From assembly GCF_009765215.1 (NCBI RefSeq), contig NZ_VLNV01000007.1:124001-188000 (forward strand): DNA of 64,000 nucleotides, given 5' to 3'. Within the stretch, counting starts at the first letter, position 1, and each line of letters opens with the position of its first letter. Below are positions 9,414 to 20,275 of this stretch, piece by piece. This stretch comes from Lysobacter prati (lineage in GTDB: Bacteria; Pseudomonadota; Gammaproteobacteria; Xanthomonadales; Xanthomonadaceae). A program made the translations under genes and the position numbers. The notes beneath the pieces were generated by a model. The model was not told the DNA's origin. It did no database searches and worked only from the letters and a program-made list of their open reading frames with translations.

Positions 9414-10649
9414 TCAGAACTCGCCGCGATACCAGTTCTTGAGCTTGCTGAAGAAGCTGCCGGCGCGACCGGTGGAAATCACCGGACGACGCGGATGCTC
9501 GATCTGGCTGCCCATCAACAGAAGACCCACGCCGGTGGCGTGGACCGGATTGCCAACCACTTCGCCCAGGCCGGTGACGTGCTGCGGGATGCCCACGCGC
9601 ACCGGCATCTGCAGCATTTCCTCGGCCAGCTCGACCACGCCTTCCATCTTTGCCGCGCCGCCGGTCAGGACCATGCCGGCGCGGACGTGGTGTTCGAAGC
9701 CGCTGCGTCGCAGTTCGGCCTGGATCATTTCGAAGATTTCCTCGTAGCGCGCCTGCACCGCCTGCGCCAGCGAGGCGCGCGGCATCCGCCGCGGCGGTCG
9801 GTCGCCGACGCTGGGCACCTGGATCGATTCCTCGGCGGTCGCCATCTGCGCCAGCGCGCAGGCGTAGCGGACCTTGATCTGCTCGGCCTCCGGCGTCGGC
9901 GTGCGCAGCATGTGCGCGATGTCCTCGGTGACCTTGTCGCCGGCGATCGGCAGGCTCGAGCTGTGCGCGATCGCGCCACCGACGAACACGGCGATATCGG
10001 TGGTGCCCGCGCCGATGTCGACCAGGATCACGCCGAGCTCGCGCTCGTCGGAGGTCAGCACGGCCTGGCTGGAAGCGAGCACGCTCAGGACCAGATCGTC
10101 GATCTGCAGGCCGCAGCGCTGCACGCACTTGCTGATGTTGGCCGCGGCCGACTGCGCGCACACCACCAGGTGCGCATGCACCTCCAGGCGCACGCCGGTC
10201 ATGCCGACGGGATTGCGGATGCCGTCCTGGGAATCGTCGAGCACGTAGTCGCGCGGGATCGCGTGCAGGATCTTCTGGTCGGCGGGGATCGCGACGGCCT
10301 TGGCGGCTTCGAGCACGCGGTCCAGATCGGCGTAGGTCACCTCGCCGTCGCGGATCGGGGCAATGCCCTGCGAGTTGCGGCACTGCACGTGGTTGCCAGA
10401 GATCGAAGCGTAGACCGAGCGGATCTCGCAGCCGGCCATCAGCTCGGCTTCCTCGATCGCGCGCTGGATCGACTGCACCGTCGACTCGATGTCAACGACC
10501 ACGCCGCGCTTGAGGCCGCGCGATTCGTGCGAGCCGATACCGATCACCTCGATCGGGTTGCCCGGCGAGTACTCGCCGACCAGCGCGACTACCTTCGAGG
10601 TACCGATGTCGAGGCCGACGATCAGCGACTTGTCACCCTTGCGATTCAT
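9414..10649 (-). CDS. ftsA: Cell division protein FtsA
   Basis: FtsA is an actin-fold ATPase that tethers FtsZ to the membrane. The 411 residues begin with the phosphate-1 loop GLDIGTSKV (~12-20), include GVILVDIGAGTTDIAVF (phosphate 2) and end with the amphipathic membrane-targeting helix GSFFSKLKNWYRGEF. The start at 10649 gives an ATGA overlap with the ftsQ stop (TGA 10648-10646), indicating translational coupling. The frame extends upstream through ftsQ without a stop, but that region is clearly the ftsQ reading frame's shadow. Confidence 0.97.
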   Translation of the reverse strand: MNRKGDKSLIVGLDIGTSKVVALVGEYSPGNPIEVIGIGSHESRGLKRGVVVDIESTVQSIQRAIEEAELMAGCEIRSVYASISGNHVQCRNSQGIAPIRDGEVTYADLDRVLEAAKAVAIPADQKILHAIPRDYVLDDSQDGIRNPVGMTGVRLEVHAHLVVCAQSAAANISKCVQRCGLQIDDLVLSVLASSQAVLTSDERELGVILVDIGAGTTDIAVFVGGAIAHSSSLPIAGDKVTEDIAHMLRTPTPEAEQIKVRYACALAQMATAEESIQVPSVGDRPPRRMPRASLAQAVQARYEEIFEMIQAELRRSGFEHHVRAGMVLTGGAAKMEGVVELAEEMLQMPVRVGIPQHVTGLGEVVGNPVHATGVGLLLMGSQIEHPRRPVISTGRAGSFFSKLKNWYRGEF

Positions 10650-11386
10650 GATTGTCCTTGCGATTGCTGCGGCACCGCCGCCGGCGCCGGGACCGGCGCC
10701 CACGTCAGTGCGAAACCATTGGTGTAACGAAGGTCGGCGCGCTTGAGCACTTGCGCCTGCTGCGCCAGCAGCTGCGGCATCAGGCGCACGAAGCGGCCGA
10801 TGCGCGCGCGTGCCTCGCTGCGACCGACCACGATCTGCGCGCCGTTGTCGAGCCCGAGCGTCCAGCTGCCGCGTGGGTCGAGCGCGACCTCCTTGACGTC
10901 CAAGCCGATCGGCGCGAACTGCGCACGCGATTCGTTGTAGAGAGCAACCACTTCGGCGACCCGGGCATGCGGCCCGCCGAGTTGCGGCAAGCCCGGCGGA
11001 ACCTCGACGCCCTTGGCCGGGAACAGCTTGCCCTGCTGCGACAACAGCAGGTCCTTGTCCCAGCGCGCGAACGGACGGTGTTCGACCACGATCACTTCCA
11101 GCACGTCCGGCCAGCGCTTGCGCACCTGTGCGTGCTCGACCCACGGCAGCTTCGACACCGCGGCCTGAGCTGCGGCAAGGTCGACGGCGAAGAACCCACG
11201 CTGCGCATACGGCATGACCGTGCGGCGCAGCAACGCCTCATCGACGCGCTCGAACTGACCGGTCGCGCGCAGCTTCTGCAGCGGCCACTGGCTCGCGCCG
11301 ATCCAGCCGTTGAGCACGGCCACGATCGGCAGCACGACCAGTGCCAGCGCGAGGATCCAGCCAACGAGGCGAAGCATGGCGTTCAC
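10646..11386 (-). CDS. ftsQ: Cell division protein FtsQ
   Basis: This 246-residue bitopic divisome protein has one transmembrane segment near residues 7-27, then a POTRA domain (~40-110) with GFFAVDL...[15 protein letters not shown] and the FtsQ-type C-terminal domain. I chose the GTG at 11386 because it forms a GTGA overlap with the ddlB stop, the same coupling pattern as its neighbours; an ATG three codons later is the alternative. It recruits FtsB/FtsL and regulates septal synthesis. Confidence 0.93.
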   Translation of the reverse strand: MNAMLRLVGWILALALVVLPIVAVLNGWIGASQWPLQKLRATGQFERVDEALLRRTVMPYAQRGFFAVDLAAAQAAVSKLPWVEHAQVRKRWPDVLEVIVVEHRPFARWDKDLLLSQQGKLFPAKGVEVPPGLPQLGGPHARVAEVVALYNESRAQFAPIGLDVKEVALDPRGSWTLGLDNGAQIVVGRSEARARIGRFVRLMPQLLAQQAQVLKRADLRYTNGFALTWAPVPAPAAVPQQSQGQS

Positions 11387-12375
11387 GCCGGTGCACCTCC
11401 CGCGACCTGGGCCAGGCTCGACTCGAGCACGCGCCAGCACAGTTCATCGAACTCGATGCCGACCTGGCGCGCGGCCTTGGGCACCAGCGAGTGGCTGGTC
11501 ATTCCGGGCGCGGTGTTCACTTCGAGCAGATAGAGCGCGCCGGTGCTGCGGTCTCGCATGAAGTCGACACGGCCCCAGCCGTGGCAGCCGGCGGAGACGA
11601 AGGCCTCCTGTGCCAGGCGGCGGATGGTGTCTTCCTCGGCGCCTTCCAGGCCCGGGCACAGGTACTGCGTGTCGTCGGAGATGTACTTGGCGTGGTAGTC
11701 GTACCACTCGCCCTTGGGGACGATGCGGATCGACGGCAGCGCCACGTGCTGGCCGCCGACGAGCAGCATCGGCACGGTCAGTTCCTCGCCGTCGATCAGC
11801 TGCTCCATCAGCAGCTCGCCGGGGTAATGGGCGGCATGTTCGACCGCGGCATCGAGGTCGGAGTCGGCGAGCACGCGCGACACGCCGACGCTGGAGCCTT
11901 CGCTTGACGGCTTGATGAACACCGGCAGGCCCAGTTCGCGCGCGGCGGCATGCACGTCGGCACCGGGCGACAGGCGCGCGTAGCGCGGCGTCGGCAGGCC
12001 TTCGCTCAGCCACACCTGCTTTGTGCGGATCTTGTCCATGGTCAGCGCCGAGCCGAGCACGTTGGAGCCGGTGTAGGGCACGCCGAGTGCTTCGCACAGG
12101 CCCTGCAGGACGCCGTCTTCGCCGCCGCCCTTGTTGCCGTGCAGGATATTGAACACGCGATCGACGCTGCCGGCGCGGATCGCGTCGACCAGGGCCGGGA
12201 CGCCGTCGACCGCGAACGCGTCGATGCCGCGCGAGCGCAGCGCTTCGAGCACGTTTCGACCGGAGTCGAGTGAGACCTCGCGTTCGGCGCTGGTGCCGCC
12301 CATCAGGACGGCAACGCGGCCGAACACGGCGGGATCAGTGACCTGGGCCGGACCGATCGGGAACTGCGCGCTCAC
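11383..12375 (-). CDS. ddlB: D-alanine--D-alanine ligase
   Basis: This ATP-grasp enzyme makes the D-Ala-D-Ala dipeptide that MurF adds to the muropeptide. Length 330. Motifs: [12 protein letters not shown] near the N-terminus, [26 protein letters not shown], and the C-terminal metal/phosphate site [15 protein letters not shown]. It starts with GTG at 12375, forming GTGA with the murC stop, and its own stop overlaps the ftsQ GTG. Confidence 0.96.
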   Translation of the reverse strand: MSAQFPIGPAQVTDPAVFGRVAVLMGGTSAEREVSLDSGRNVLEALRSRGIDAFAVDGVPALVDAIRAGSVDRVFNILHGNKGGGEDGVLQGLCEALGVPYTGSNVLGSALTMDKIRTKQVWLSEGLPTPRYARLSPGADVHAAARELGLPVFIKPSSEGSSVGVSRVLADSDLDAAVEHAAHYPGELLMEQLIDGEELTVPMLLVGGQHVALPSIRIVPKGEWYDYHAKYISDDTQYLCPGLEGAEEDTIRRLAQEAFVSAGCHGWGRVDFMRDRSTGALYLLEVNTAPGMTSHSLVPKAARQVGIEFDELCWRVLESSLAQVAGGAPA

Positions 12376-13844
12376 TTCCTGCCTCCGTTAGACGTGGTTC
12401 CGTTGGTAGTTCCGTTGAATCCGTTGGCAGCGATCTGCTGCGCGGCGTAGCCGATGTCGCCGGCGCCCATCATCAGCAGCAGGTCACCGTCATTGAGGAC
12501 GTCCGGCAGCAGACGGGCGAGGTCGCCGGCGCCGCTGACGACGATGGGATCGATGCGGCCGCGAGCGCGGATCGCGCGAGCGAGCGACTTGGCATCGGCA
12601 CCGGCGATCGGCGCCTCGCCGGCCGGATAGACCTCGGTCAGCACCAGCACGTCGACGCTGGACAGCACCGCGGCGAACTCGTCGAACAGGTCGCGGGTAC
12701 GGCTGTAGCGGTGCGGCTGGAATGCCACGACCAGGCGCTTGTCGGACCAGCCGCCGCGCGCAGCAGCGAACACTGCCTCGAGCTCCTTCGGGTGGTGGCC
12801 GTAGTCGTCCACCAATTGCACCTTCGCGCCCTTGGCCGTGGTCGGAGTGCCGAGCAGGTTGAAGCGACGGCCGACGCCGGCAAATCCCGCCAGTGCGCGC
12901 GCGATCGCTTCGGCGCTGACGCCGAGCTGCCATGCCACCGAAGCCGCGGCCAGCGCGTTCTGCACGTTATGGCGGCCCGGCAGCGCCAGCGTCACCGGCG
13001 TGCGCGTCGCGTCGGGCAGGCAGAGGGTGAAGCGCATGTTCGGGCCGTCCTGTTCGACGTCCTCGGCACGCACATCGGCCACTTCGCTGAAGCCATAGGT
13101 CATGACGTGGCGCGGCGTCTTCGCTGCCAGCGCGGCCACTTCCGGATCGTCGATGCACAGCACGGCCAGGCCGTAGAACGGCAGGCGGTGCATGAATTCC
13201 TCGAACGCCGACTGGACGTTGGCGAAATCGCCGCCGTAGTTCTCCAGATGGTCGGCATCGATGTTGGTGACGATGGCGATCTGCGGATTCAGGCGCAGGA
13301 AGCTGCCATCGCTTTCGTCGGCCTCGGCGACCAGCCAGTCGCCAGTGCCCAGGCGTGCGTTGGCACCGGCGGCCAGCAGCTGGCCACCGATCACGAACGT
13401 CGGATCGATGCCGCCCTCGGCGAGCACGCTGGCCGCCAGCGAGGTGGTGGTGGTCTTGCCGTGCGTGCCGGCCACCGCGATGCCGCGCTTGAAGCGCATC
13501 AGCTCGGCCAGCATCTCCGCGCGCGGCACCACCGGGATGCGCTGCGCGCGCGCTTCCATCAGTTCGGGGTTGTCGGCGCGGATCGCGCTGGACACCACGA
13601 CGCAGTCGGCGCCGAGCACGTTCGCTGCGGCATGGCCGCGCTGGACGTTGATGCCGAGCGCAGCCAGGCGGCGCGTTACAGCGTTGTCCGCGTTGTCCGA
13701 ACCGGAAACCTGGTAGCCCAGCGTGCCCATCACTTCGGCAATGCCGCTCATGCCGACGCCGCCGATGCCGACGAAGTGCACGCGCGGGAAGGCTTTGGCG
13801 AGGTCGCCGGTGTGCTGCAGGCGGCGACGCAGGGCGGTACTCAT
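12372..13844 (-). CDS. murC: UDP-N-acetylmuramate--L-alanine ligase
   Basis: MurC adds L-Ala to UDP-MurNAc, the first amino acid of the stem peptide. The 490 residues have the N-terminal [16 protein letters not shown] nucleotide-sugar motif (23-38), the ATP loop GTHGKTTT (126-133), [11 protein letters not shown], and the C-terminal [10 protein letters not shown]. The C-terminus ends in a low-complexity Asn/Gly/Thr tail. It lies 70 bases downstream of murG, one of only two gaps of more than a few bases in the dcw run (the other is ftsA-ftsZ). Confidence 0.97.
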   Translation of the reverse strand: MSTALRRRLQHTGDLAKAFPRVHFVGIGGVGMSGIAEVMGTLGYQVSGSDNADNAVTRRLAALGINVQRGHAAANVLGADCVVVSSAIRADNPELMEARAQRIPVVPRAEMLAELMRFKRGIAVAGTHGKTTTTSLAASVLAEGGIDPTFVIGGQLLAAGANARLGTGDWLVAEADESDGSFLRLNPQIAIVTNIDADHLENYGGDFANVQSAFEEFMHRLPFYGLAVLCIDDPEVAALAAKTPRHVMTYGFSEVADVRAEDVEQDGPNMRFTLCLPDATRTPVTLALPGRHNVQNALAAASVAWQLGVSAEAIARALAGFAGVGRRFNLLGTPTTAKGAKVQLVDDYGHHPKELEAVFAAARGGWSDKRLVVAFQPHRYSRTRDLFDEFAAVLSSVDVLVLTEVYPAGEAPIAGADAKSLARAIRARGRIDPIVVSGAGDLARLLPDVLNDGDLLLMMGAGDIGYAAQQIAANGFNGTTNGTTSNGGRK

Positions 13845-13914
13845 GGCGTGTTTCCGGAGAACTTGATGGGTGTGAACTGGATGGGGGTGGCGGTGTTGAT
13901 GAAGGCCAGAGTGG

Positions 13915-15015
13915 TCACGGCACGACCTCCATCACGGCGTCGGCGACGCGCTTTGCGGCATCGGGCTTTGCAATCGCGTGCGCGCTTTGCGCCAGCTGCA
14001 GCAATGCGCCGCGCTCGCCCAGGATTTCGATCGTGGCCGAGATGCGATCGCCCAGGTCGTTACCGATGCCCTGCGGCACCAGGAATGCGGCGCCGCGATC
14101 GACCAGGTACTGCGCGTTCTTGGTCTGGTGGTCGTCGACCGCCTGCGGGAACGGCACCAGCACGCTGCCGACACCGACCGCACACAACTCGGCGAGCGTC
14201 AGCGCACCGGCGCGACAGATCACCAGGTCGGCCCAGGCGTAGGCGGCGGCCATGTCGGCGATGAACGGTTCCACCGACGCGTTGACGCCGGCCTTGGCAT
14301 AGGCCTGCTCGGCTTCCTCGCGCATCTTCTCGCCGCTCTGGTGGCGCACTTCGCAGTTGAGGCGGCCGCGCAGGCCGGCGACGGCCTTTGGCATGGCCAG
14401 GTTCAATGCGCGCGCACCCTGGCTGCCGCCGAGGACGAGCAGGCGGATCGGACCGGTGCGCGCGGCGAAGCGACCGCTCGGCGGCATCACCGCGGCGATC
14501 TCGTTGCGCACCGGATTGCCGACCACTTCTTCCTGGAGGTTCGGGAACGTGCCCGGGAACCCCGTCAGCACATGCCGTGCGAAGCGCGCCAGCACGCGGT
14601 TGGTCAGGCCCGGTGCGCGGTTCTGTTCGTGCACGAGCAGCGGGATGCCGGCGATGCGTGCGGCGATGCCACCGGGGCCCGCGGCATAGCCGCCGAAGCT
14701 GACAACCGCACGCGGCTGGCGCTCGCGCAGTGTCTGCAGCGCAGCGCGCACGGCGCCGATCAGGCGGAAGGGTGTCGCCAGCAACGTGCCGATGCCCTTG
14801 CCGCGCATGCCGCTGACCGCGATCGTGTCGATGGCGATGTCGTGCTGCGGCACCAGGCGCGTTTCCATGCCGCCTTCGGCACCCAGCCACAGCACCGGGA
14901 CGCCGCGCTCCTTGAGTTCACGCGCGACGGCCAGGCCCGGGAAGATGTGCCCACCCGTGCCGCCGGCGAGGATCATCACCGGATGCAGGTCGGAATCGGT
15001 CGCAGCATTCTTCAT
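13915..15015 (-). CDS. murG: Lipid II synthase (GlcNAc transferase) MurG
   Basis: MurG is a peripheral inner-membrane GT28 glycosyltransferase converting lipid I to lipid II. The 366 residues contain [10 protein letters not shown] (18-27), [31 protein letters not shown] and the UDP-GlcNAc-binding [11 protein letters not shown] region. The start at 15015 forms ATGA with the ftsW stop. The same frame stays open through ftsW upstream, but that part is an off-frame shadow of ftsW. Confidence 0.97.
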   Translation of the reverse strand: MKNAATDSDLHPVMILAGGTGGHIFPGLAVARELKERGVPVLWLGAEGGMETRLVPQHDIAIDTIAVSGMRGKGIGTLLATPFRLIGAVRAALQTLRERQPRAVVSFGGYAAGPGGIAARIAGIPLLVHEQNRAPGLTNRVLARFARHVLTGFPGTFPNLQEEVVGNPVRNEIAAVMPPSGRFAARTGPIRLLVLGGSQGARALNLAMPKAVAGLRGRLNCEVRHQSGEKMREEAEQAYAKAGVNASVEPFIADMAAAYAWADLVICRAGALTLAELCAVGVGSVLVPFPQAVDDHQTKNAQYLVDRGAAFLVPQGIGNDLGDRISATIEILGERGALLQLAQSAHAIAKPDAAKRVADAVMEVVP

Positions 15016-16328
15016 GCGATCCTCCCGAGGGTGGGTTCGACGCGCTGGCGCAGTCGGCTGGTCCCACGCACGTCGCGCTTGGACTGCGTGGCGGTCATCG
15101 GCGCCGGAGCGGGCGTGGTCGGCGACGGCGAAGCGGCCGGCGGCGGCGTGGTTTCGTTGCGCACGCGCGCGACCTGGCGCTGGGCGCGGTCGAGCTCGTA
15201 GGACACGCGCAGCAGCAGGCCCAGCGCGGCGCAGGTCATGATCACGCTCGACCCGCCGTAGGAGATCATCGGCAGCGTCAGGCCCTTGGTCGGCAGCAGG
15301 CCGAGGTTGACGCCGATCGAGACGAAGCTCTGCAGGCTCATCCACAAGGCGATGCCGAAGGCGCAGTAGCCGGCGAAGTGGCGGCGCATCTCGACGCACT
15401 TCAGGCCCAGCCAGAAGGCGCGACCGGCGAGGCCGGCGTACAGCGCGACCACGGTGCACACGCCGAGGAAACCGAACTCTTCGGCAATCACCGCCATGAT
15501 GAAGTCGGTGTGTGCCTCGGGCAGGTACGACAGCTTCTGTACCGACGCGCCAAGGCCGACGCCCAGCCACTCGCCGCGGCCGACCGCCATGAGTGCGTTG
15601 GTCAGCTGGTAGCCGGTCTTGAACGGGTCCTGCCACGGATCGAGGAATGAAGTCAGGCGGGTGACGCGGTAGGGCTCGGCGATGGCGACGATCGCCAGCA
15701 CAGGCAGGCCGATAAGCACCGGGCCGAACATGCGCGGCATGTTGACGCCACCGAGCACCAGCATGCCGGCGGTGACGGCCAGGATCAGCGACGACGAACC
15801 GAAGTCCGGCTGCAGCAGCAACAGCACCACCAGGCCGACGGCGACGCCGATCGGCTTGAGCATCGCGCCCCAGGTTGCGGTCACTTCCTCGCTGTAGCGC
15901 TTGAGGTAGCTGGCGAGCCAGACGATGTAGAGCAGCTTGACTGCCTCGACTGCCTGGAAGTTCGACACGCCGAGGTTCAACCAGCGGCGCGCGCCGTTGA
16001 CGCTGCGACCGATGCCAGGCACGAACACCGCGATCAGCAACACGAAGCAGACCAGCAACAACCACTGGTTGTGCTGCTCGATGGTCTTGAGCTCGGTGCG
16101 CATCACCCACAGCGCCATGACCAGGCCGAGAGCCAGGAACACGACGTGGCGGCTGAGGAAATAGAACGGTCCGACGTCGTGGCCGTCGGCGACGCCGATC
16201 GAAGCCGAGCCGACCATGACCACGCCCAGGCAGGCGAGCGCGCACGAGATGCCCAGCAGCCACGGATCAAAGTGGCCGCCGATGGCGTCGAGGCGTGTTG
16301 CCTGGCGAGTGGTCGACTGGTCGGTCAT
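15012..16328 (-). CDS. ftsW: SEDS peptidoglycan polymerase FtsW
   Basis: FtsW is the septal glycan polymerase partner of FtsI. The 438-residue polytopic protein has about ten membrane segments. It carries SEDS signatures [31 protein letters not shown] written here as the motif from G-R-G-E to [19 protein letters not shown], and ISYGGSS. A Pro/Thr-rich cytoplasmic tail follows residue ~385. Its ATG overlaps the mraY stop by one base (TGATG). It follows mraY directly, where many gammaproteobacteria have murD in between. Confidence 0.96.
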   Translation of the reverse strand: MTDQSTTRQATRLDAIGGHFDPWLLGISCALACLGVVMVGSASIGVADGHDVGPFYFLSRHVVFLALGLVMALWVMRTELKTIEQHNQWLLLVCFVLLIAVFVPGIGRSVNGARRWLNLGVSNFQAVEAVKLLYIVWLASYLKRYSEEVTATWGAMLKPIGVAVGLVVLLLLQPDFGSSSLILAVTAGMLVLGGVNMPRMFGPVLIGLPVLAIVAIAEPYRVTRLTSFLDPWQDPFKTGYQLTNALMAVGRGEWLGVGLGASVQKLSYLPEAHTDFIMAVIAEEFGFLGVCTVVALYAGLAGRAFWLGLKCVEMRRHFAGYCAFGIALWMSLQSFVSIGVNLGLLPTKGLTLPMISYGGSSVIMTCAALGLLLRVSYELDRAQRQVARVRNETTPPPAASPSPTTPAPAPMTATQSKRDVRGTSRLRQRVEPTLGRIA

Positions 16329-17413
16329 CAGCGCACCTTCAGCGTCGCCAGGCCGACCAGGACCAGGATCACCGAGATGATCCAGAAGCGCACGATCACG
16401 CGCGGCTCCGGCCAGCCCTTCAGTTCGAAGTGGTGGTGGATCGGCGCCATCCGGAAGACGCGCTTGCCGGTGAGCTTGAACGAGCCCACCTGGATCATCA
16501 CCGAGAGCGTCTCGATCACGAAGATGCCGCCCATGATCACCAGCACCAGTTCCTGGCGCACGATCACGGCGATCGTGCCGAGCACGGCGCCCAGCGCCAG
16601 CGCGCCGATGTCGCCCATGAACACCATCGCTGGGTAGGTGTTGAACCAGAGGAAGCCCAGGCCGGCGCCGGCGATGGCCGCGCAGATGATCACCAGTTCA
16701 CCGGCACCCGGCACCGCCGGGATCTGCAGGTACTTCGAGAACTCGGCGTGGCCGGAGGCATAGGCGAAGATGCCCAGCGCGCAGGCAACCAGCACGGTCG
16801 GCATGATCGCCAGGCCATCGAGGCCGTCGGTCAGGTTGACCGCGTTGGAGAAGCCGACGATCCAGAAGTAGGCGATGGCGACGAAACCAATGCCGGCCAG
16901 CGGCAGCGCGATCGACTTGAAGAACGGCACGTAGAAGGTCGTCGCCGCCGGCACGTCGGCATATAGATAGAGGTACAGGCCGGCAGCGAGGCCGAAGACC
17001 GACTGCGCCAGGTACTTCCAGCGCGACTTCAGGCCGTTCGGGTCGCGACGCACGATCTTGATCCAGTCGTCGTACCAGCCGATCGCGCCGAAGGCGAGCA
17101 TCACCAGCAGCACCGTCCACACGTACTTGTTGCGCAGGTCGCCCCACAGCAGCACCGAGGCCATGACTGTGATCAGGATCAGCGCACCGCCCATGGTCGG
17201 CGTGCCGGCCTTGGAGAAGTGCGACTGCGGGCCGTCCTTGCGGATCGGCTGGCCGCCCTTGAGCTGACCCAGGCGACGGATCACCGCCGGCCCCCACCAC
17301 AACGACAGCGCCAGCGCGGTCAGGGCGCTGAGGATGCCGCGGAAGGTGAGGTAACTGAAAAGACCGAACAGGCTTTGCAGCTGTTCCAGCCAGCGGGTGA
17401 GTTCAAGCAGCAT
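16328..17413 (-). CDS. mraY: Phospho-MurNAc-pentapeptide translocase MraY
   Basis: MraY transfers phospho-MurNAc-pentapeptide to undecaprenyl phosphate, forming lipid I. The 361-residue polytopic membrane protein matches the family length (360). Diagnostic motifs are [10 protein letters not shown] (metal/catalytic Asp pair), [12 protein letters not shown], and [15 protein letters not shown] near the C-terminus. The ATG at 17413 lies inside the 3' end of murF (11-base overlap). Confidence 0.98.
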   Translation of the reverse strand: MLLELTRWLEQLQSLFGLFSYLTFRGILSALTALALSLWWGPAVIRRLGQLKGGQPIRKDGPQSHFSKAGTPTMGGALILITVMASVLLWGDLRNKYVWTVLLVMLAFGAIGWYDDWIKIVRRDPNGLKSRWKYLAQSVFGLAAGLYLYLYADVPAATTFYVPFFKSIALPLAGIGFVAIAYFWIVGFSNAVNLTDGLDGLAIMPTVLVACALGIFAYASGHAEFSKYLQIPAVPGAGELVIICAAIAGAGLGFLWFNTYPAMVFMGDIGALALGAVLGTIAVIVRQELVLVIMGGIFVIETLSVMIQVGSFKLTGKRVFRMAPIHHHFELKGWPEPRVIVRFWIISVILVLVGLATLKVR

Positions 17414-18806
17414 CGGGATTCCCCTTCTTGTCCGAGCGCGCCGCGGATTCGACCAGGGCGTTGACGATCCGCTCCATCGCGCTGCCGCGCGAACCCTTCA
17501 CCAGCACGCGGACACCTTCATGAAGTTGCGTACGCAGGGCGTCGGCCAGTGCGTCATGCGTTTCGAAATGCGTGGCGCCTTCGCCGAAGGCCGCGGCCGC
17601 GGCGGCACTGAACTGGCCCAGCGTGAACAGCCGGGCGATGCGTGCACTGCGGGCGCGGCGACCGGCCTCGGCGTGCATCGCTTCGGCATCGGCACCCAGT
17701 TCGCGCATGTCGCCCAGCACCAGCCAGGCTTCACCGCCGCCTTCCGACAACGTGTCGATGGCGGCCGCGAGCGAACCCGGGTTGGCGTTGTAGCTGTCGT
17801 CGATCAGCACCGCGCCGTTTTCCAGGCGATAAGAGATAAGGCGCCCGGTCACCGACTTGGCGGCGTTGAGGCCTTCGGCCACTTTTTCCAGCGGCGCGCC
17901 GACGCCGAGCGCGAGCGCGGCGGCGGCCAGTGCGTTGCGGACGTTGTGGCGGCCGGGAAGCGCGAGCGTGATCGTCGCTTCGCCCTGCGGCGTGACCAGC
18001 GTGAAGTTCGAGCTGTCGGCCATCGCCTTGATGTCGCGCGCAGTGATGTCCGCGCTGGCATCCAGGCCGAAGCGGACCAGGCGGCGCCCGTGCGCGCGCT
18101 CGGCGAAATACGGTGCAAAGGCATCGTCGGCGTTGATCACCGCCACGCCCTCGGCGGGCAGCGCGTCGTAGATCGCCGCCTTGGTATCGGCCACGCCCAG
18201 CAGGCTGCCCATGCGCTCCAGGTGGCCCGGCGCGATGTTGTTGATCACCGAGACGTCGGGACGCACGACCGCGGTCAGGTAGGCGATGTCGCCCGGCTGG
18301 CCCGCGCCCATCTCGTAGATCGAGAACTGCACGCCTTGGGGCGCGTCGAGCACGGCGAGCGGCAGGCCGATCTCGTTGTTGCGGTTACCCGGCGTGGCGT
18401 AGGTCGGGCCGACCCGCTCCAGGATCGCCAGCGTCAGTGCCTTGACGCTGGTCTTGCCATTGCTGCCGGTGATAGCGACGATCTTCTCGCCGTGGCCACT
18501 CTCCATGCGGGCGCGCTGCACGGCGGCAGCGAGGTCGGCCAACGCGCGCTGAGTATCGGCGACGATCACCTGCGGAATGGCGGTATCGAGCTGGCGCGAC
18601 ACCAGCACCGCGGCGACCTTGTCCGCCGGCAACGCGACAACGTGGTCGTGGGCATCGAAGCGCTCGCCCTTGAGTGCGATGAACAGCACCGCCCCGCCCT
18701 GCGGCAGCGCGCGGCTGTCGGTGGCGACGGTCGCCACTACGGTGTCGGCGCCGTGCAGGCGGCCGCCGGTCATGCGAGCAATCTGCGACAGATGCAGCGG
18801 CGTCAT
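17403..18806 (-). CDS. murF: UDP-MurNAc-tripeptide--D-Ala-D-Ala ligase
   Basis: MurF adds D-Ala-D-Ala to complete the pentapeptide. The 467 residues have the Mur ligase ATP loop GSNGKTS (~114-120), [14 protein letters not shown], and [10 protein letters not shown]. The start overlaps the murE stop (ATGA). Confidence 0.96.
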   Translation of the reverse strand: MTPLHLSQIARMTGGRLHGADTVVATVATDSRALPQGGAVLFIALKGERFDAHDHVVALPADKVAAVLVSRQLDTAIPQVIVADTQRALADLAAAVQRARMESGHGEKIVAITGSNGKTSVKALTLAILERVGPTYATPGNRNNEIGLPLAVLDAPQGVQFSIYEMGAGQPGDIAYLTAVVRPDVSVINNIAPGHLERMGSLLGVADTKAAIYDALPAEGVAVINADDAFAPYFAERAHGRRLVRFGLDASADITARDIKAMADSSNFTLVTPQGEATITLALPGRHNVRNALAAAALALGVGAPLEKVAEGLNAAKSVTGRLISYRLENGAVLIDDSYNANPGSLAAAIDTLSEGGGEAWLVLGDMRELGADAEAMHAEAGRRARSARIARLFTLGQFSAAAAAAFGEGATHFETHDALADALRTQLHEGVRVLVKGSRGSAMERIVNALVESAARSDKKGNPDAA

Positions 18807-20275
18807 GACCGCGCCTCCAGCGCCGCACTGGCGACCTGGGTATCGTCGAAGGGGTATTGCACGCCCTGGATGTCCTGGTAAGGCTCGTGGCCCTTGCCGG
18901 CCACCAGCACGATGTCGTCCGCCCCGGCCATGCCGATCGCGCGTGCGATCGCGGCGGCGCGGTCGCGCTGCACGCTGACGTGGGCCGGATTGGCGAAGCC
19001 GGTCATGATGTCGTCGACGATGATGTCGCCGTTCTCGAAGCGCGGGTTATCGTCGGTGACGATCACCACGTCGGCATGGCGCTCGGCGATCTGAGCCATC
19101 TGCGGGCGCTTGCCGCGGTCACGATCGCCGCCGCAACCGAACACGCACAGCAACCGCGCCTGCACGTGCGCGCGCAGCGACGTCAGCGCCTGTTCGAGGG
19201 CATCGGGCGTGTGCGCATAATCGATCACCACCAGAGGCAGCGAGCCGTCGCCACCGAGGCGGTTCATGCGGCCGTGGATCGGCTGCAATTGCGAAAGTAC
19301 CTGCGCGATCTGTGCAGGCTGCTCGCCCAGCGCCAGCAGCGTGCCGGCGACGGCCAGCAGGTTGTCGACATTGAAGCGGCCCAGCAATGGTGAGTTCACC
19401 GGGTGGGCTTCGCCCTCATGCACCAGGTCGAAGCCGATGCCGGCATTGTCGAAGCGCAGCGACTGCGCCCGCAGCGTCGCGTCCTGCGCGCCACGCGAGC
19501 TCAGGCCGATGGCGCGCACGCCCTGCGGCAGCATCGCGATCAGCTCGCGGCCGAACTCGTCGTCGAGATTGATCACCGCCGCCGACAGGCCCGGCCACGC
19601 GAACAGGCGCGCCTTGGCTGCGCCGTAGGTGGCCATGTCGCCGTGATAGTCGAGGTGGTCACGCGTCAGGTTGGTGAACACCGCGACATCGAAGTGCACG
19701 CCGTCGACGCGGCCCTGGTCGAGCGCGTGCGAACTGGCTTCCATGGCGATGGCCTGCGCACCCTGGTCGCGCATCTGCGCAAGCAGCTCATGGGTTTGCA
19801 GCACCAGTGGCGTGGTGAAACCGGTCGGAACGACTTCGCCGTACAGGCCGGCGCCGAGCGTACCGACGCTGCCGCTGCTGATGCCACTCAGGTGCCAGGC
19901 CTGGGTCAGCAGCTGCACCGTGGACGTCTTGCCGTTGGTGCCGGTGACACCGACCACGTCCATGGCCGCAGTCGCGCGGCCGTGGAAGGCATCGCCCATC
20001 TCGCCCAGTCGCGAACGCAGGCCCGGCACGGCGATGGCATCGGCAGGCGCCGGCAGGCCTTCCGGTGCCGGCGGCTCGAACAGGATTGCGCTCGCACCGG
20101 CAGCGCGCGCCTGCTCGACGAAGCCCAGGCCGTGCGCGCCGAAGCCGGCGATGGCGACGAAGGCGTAGCCCGGCCTGACCGCACGCGAGTCGAGCACCAG
20201 CCCGCTGATCTGCAGCTGCGGCGGGATGCCGGCGACATCGGGCAGCAGTTCGGCAAGCGCCATGAGGCGGCTCAT
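18803..20275 (-). CDS. murE: UDP-MurNAc-L-Ala-D-Glu--meso-diaminopimelate ligase
   Basis: MurE adds the third stem-peptide residue. The 490 residues show GTNGKTST (112-119), [12 protein letters not shown] and the DNPR motif (D409-R412), the signature that selects meso-diaminopimelate rather than lysine. Both ends overlap neighbours by four bases (ftsI upstream, murF downstream), consistent with tight translational coupling. Confidence 0.97.
   Translation of the reverse strand: MSRLMALAELLPDVAGIPPQLQISGLVLDSRAVRPGYAFVAIAGFGAHGLGFVEQARAAGASAILFEPPAPEGLPAPADAIAVPGLRSRLGEMGDAFHGRATAAMDVVGVTGTNGKTSTVQLLTQAWHLSGISSGSVGTLGAGLYGEVVPTGFTTPLVLQTHELLAQMRDQGAQAIAMEASSHALDQGRVDGVHFDVAVFTNLTRDHLDYHGDMATYGAAKARLFAWPGLSAAVINLDDEFGRELIAMLPQGVRAIGLSSRGAQDATLRAQSLRFDNAGIGFDLVHEGEAHPVNSPLLGRFNVDNLLAVAGTLLALGEQPAQIAQVLSQLQPIHGRMNRLGGDGSLPLVVIDYAHTPDALEQALTSLRAHVQARLLCVFGCGGDRDRGKRPQMAQIAERHADVVIVTDDNPRFENGDIIVDDIMTGFANPAHVSVQRDRAAAIARAIGMAGADDIVLVAGKGHEPYQDIQGVQYPFDDTQVASAALEARS

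Noticed and set aside
9414-11144. Long N-terminal extension of FtsA
   Set aside because: The extension is the ftsQ region read in another frame. The ATG at 10649 gives the family-length protein and a four-base overlap with the ftsQ stop.
13915-16263. A 782-codon minus-strand frame that would fuse a protein to MurG
   Set aside because: The upstream part is an off-frame reading of ftsW, which is clearly coding in its own frame. MurG has a normal start with an ATGA overlap at 15015.
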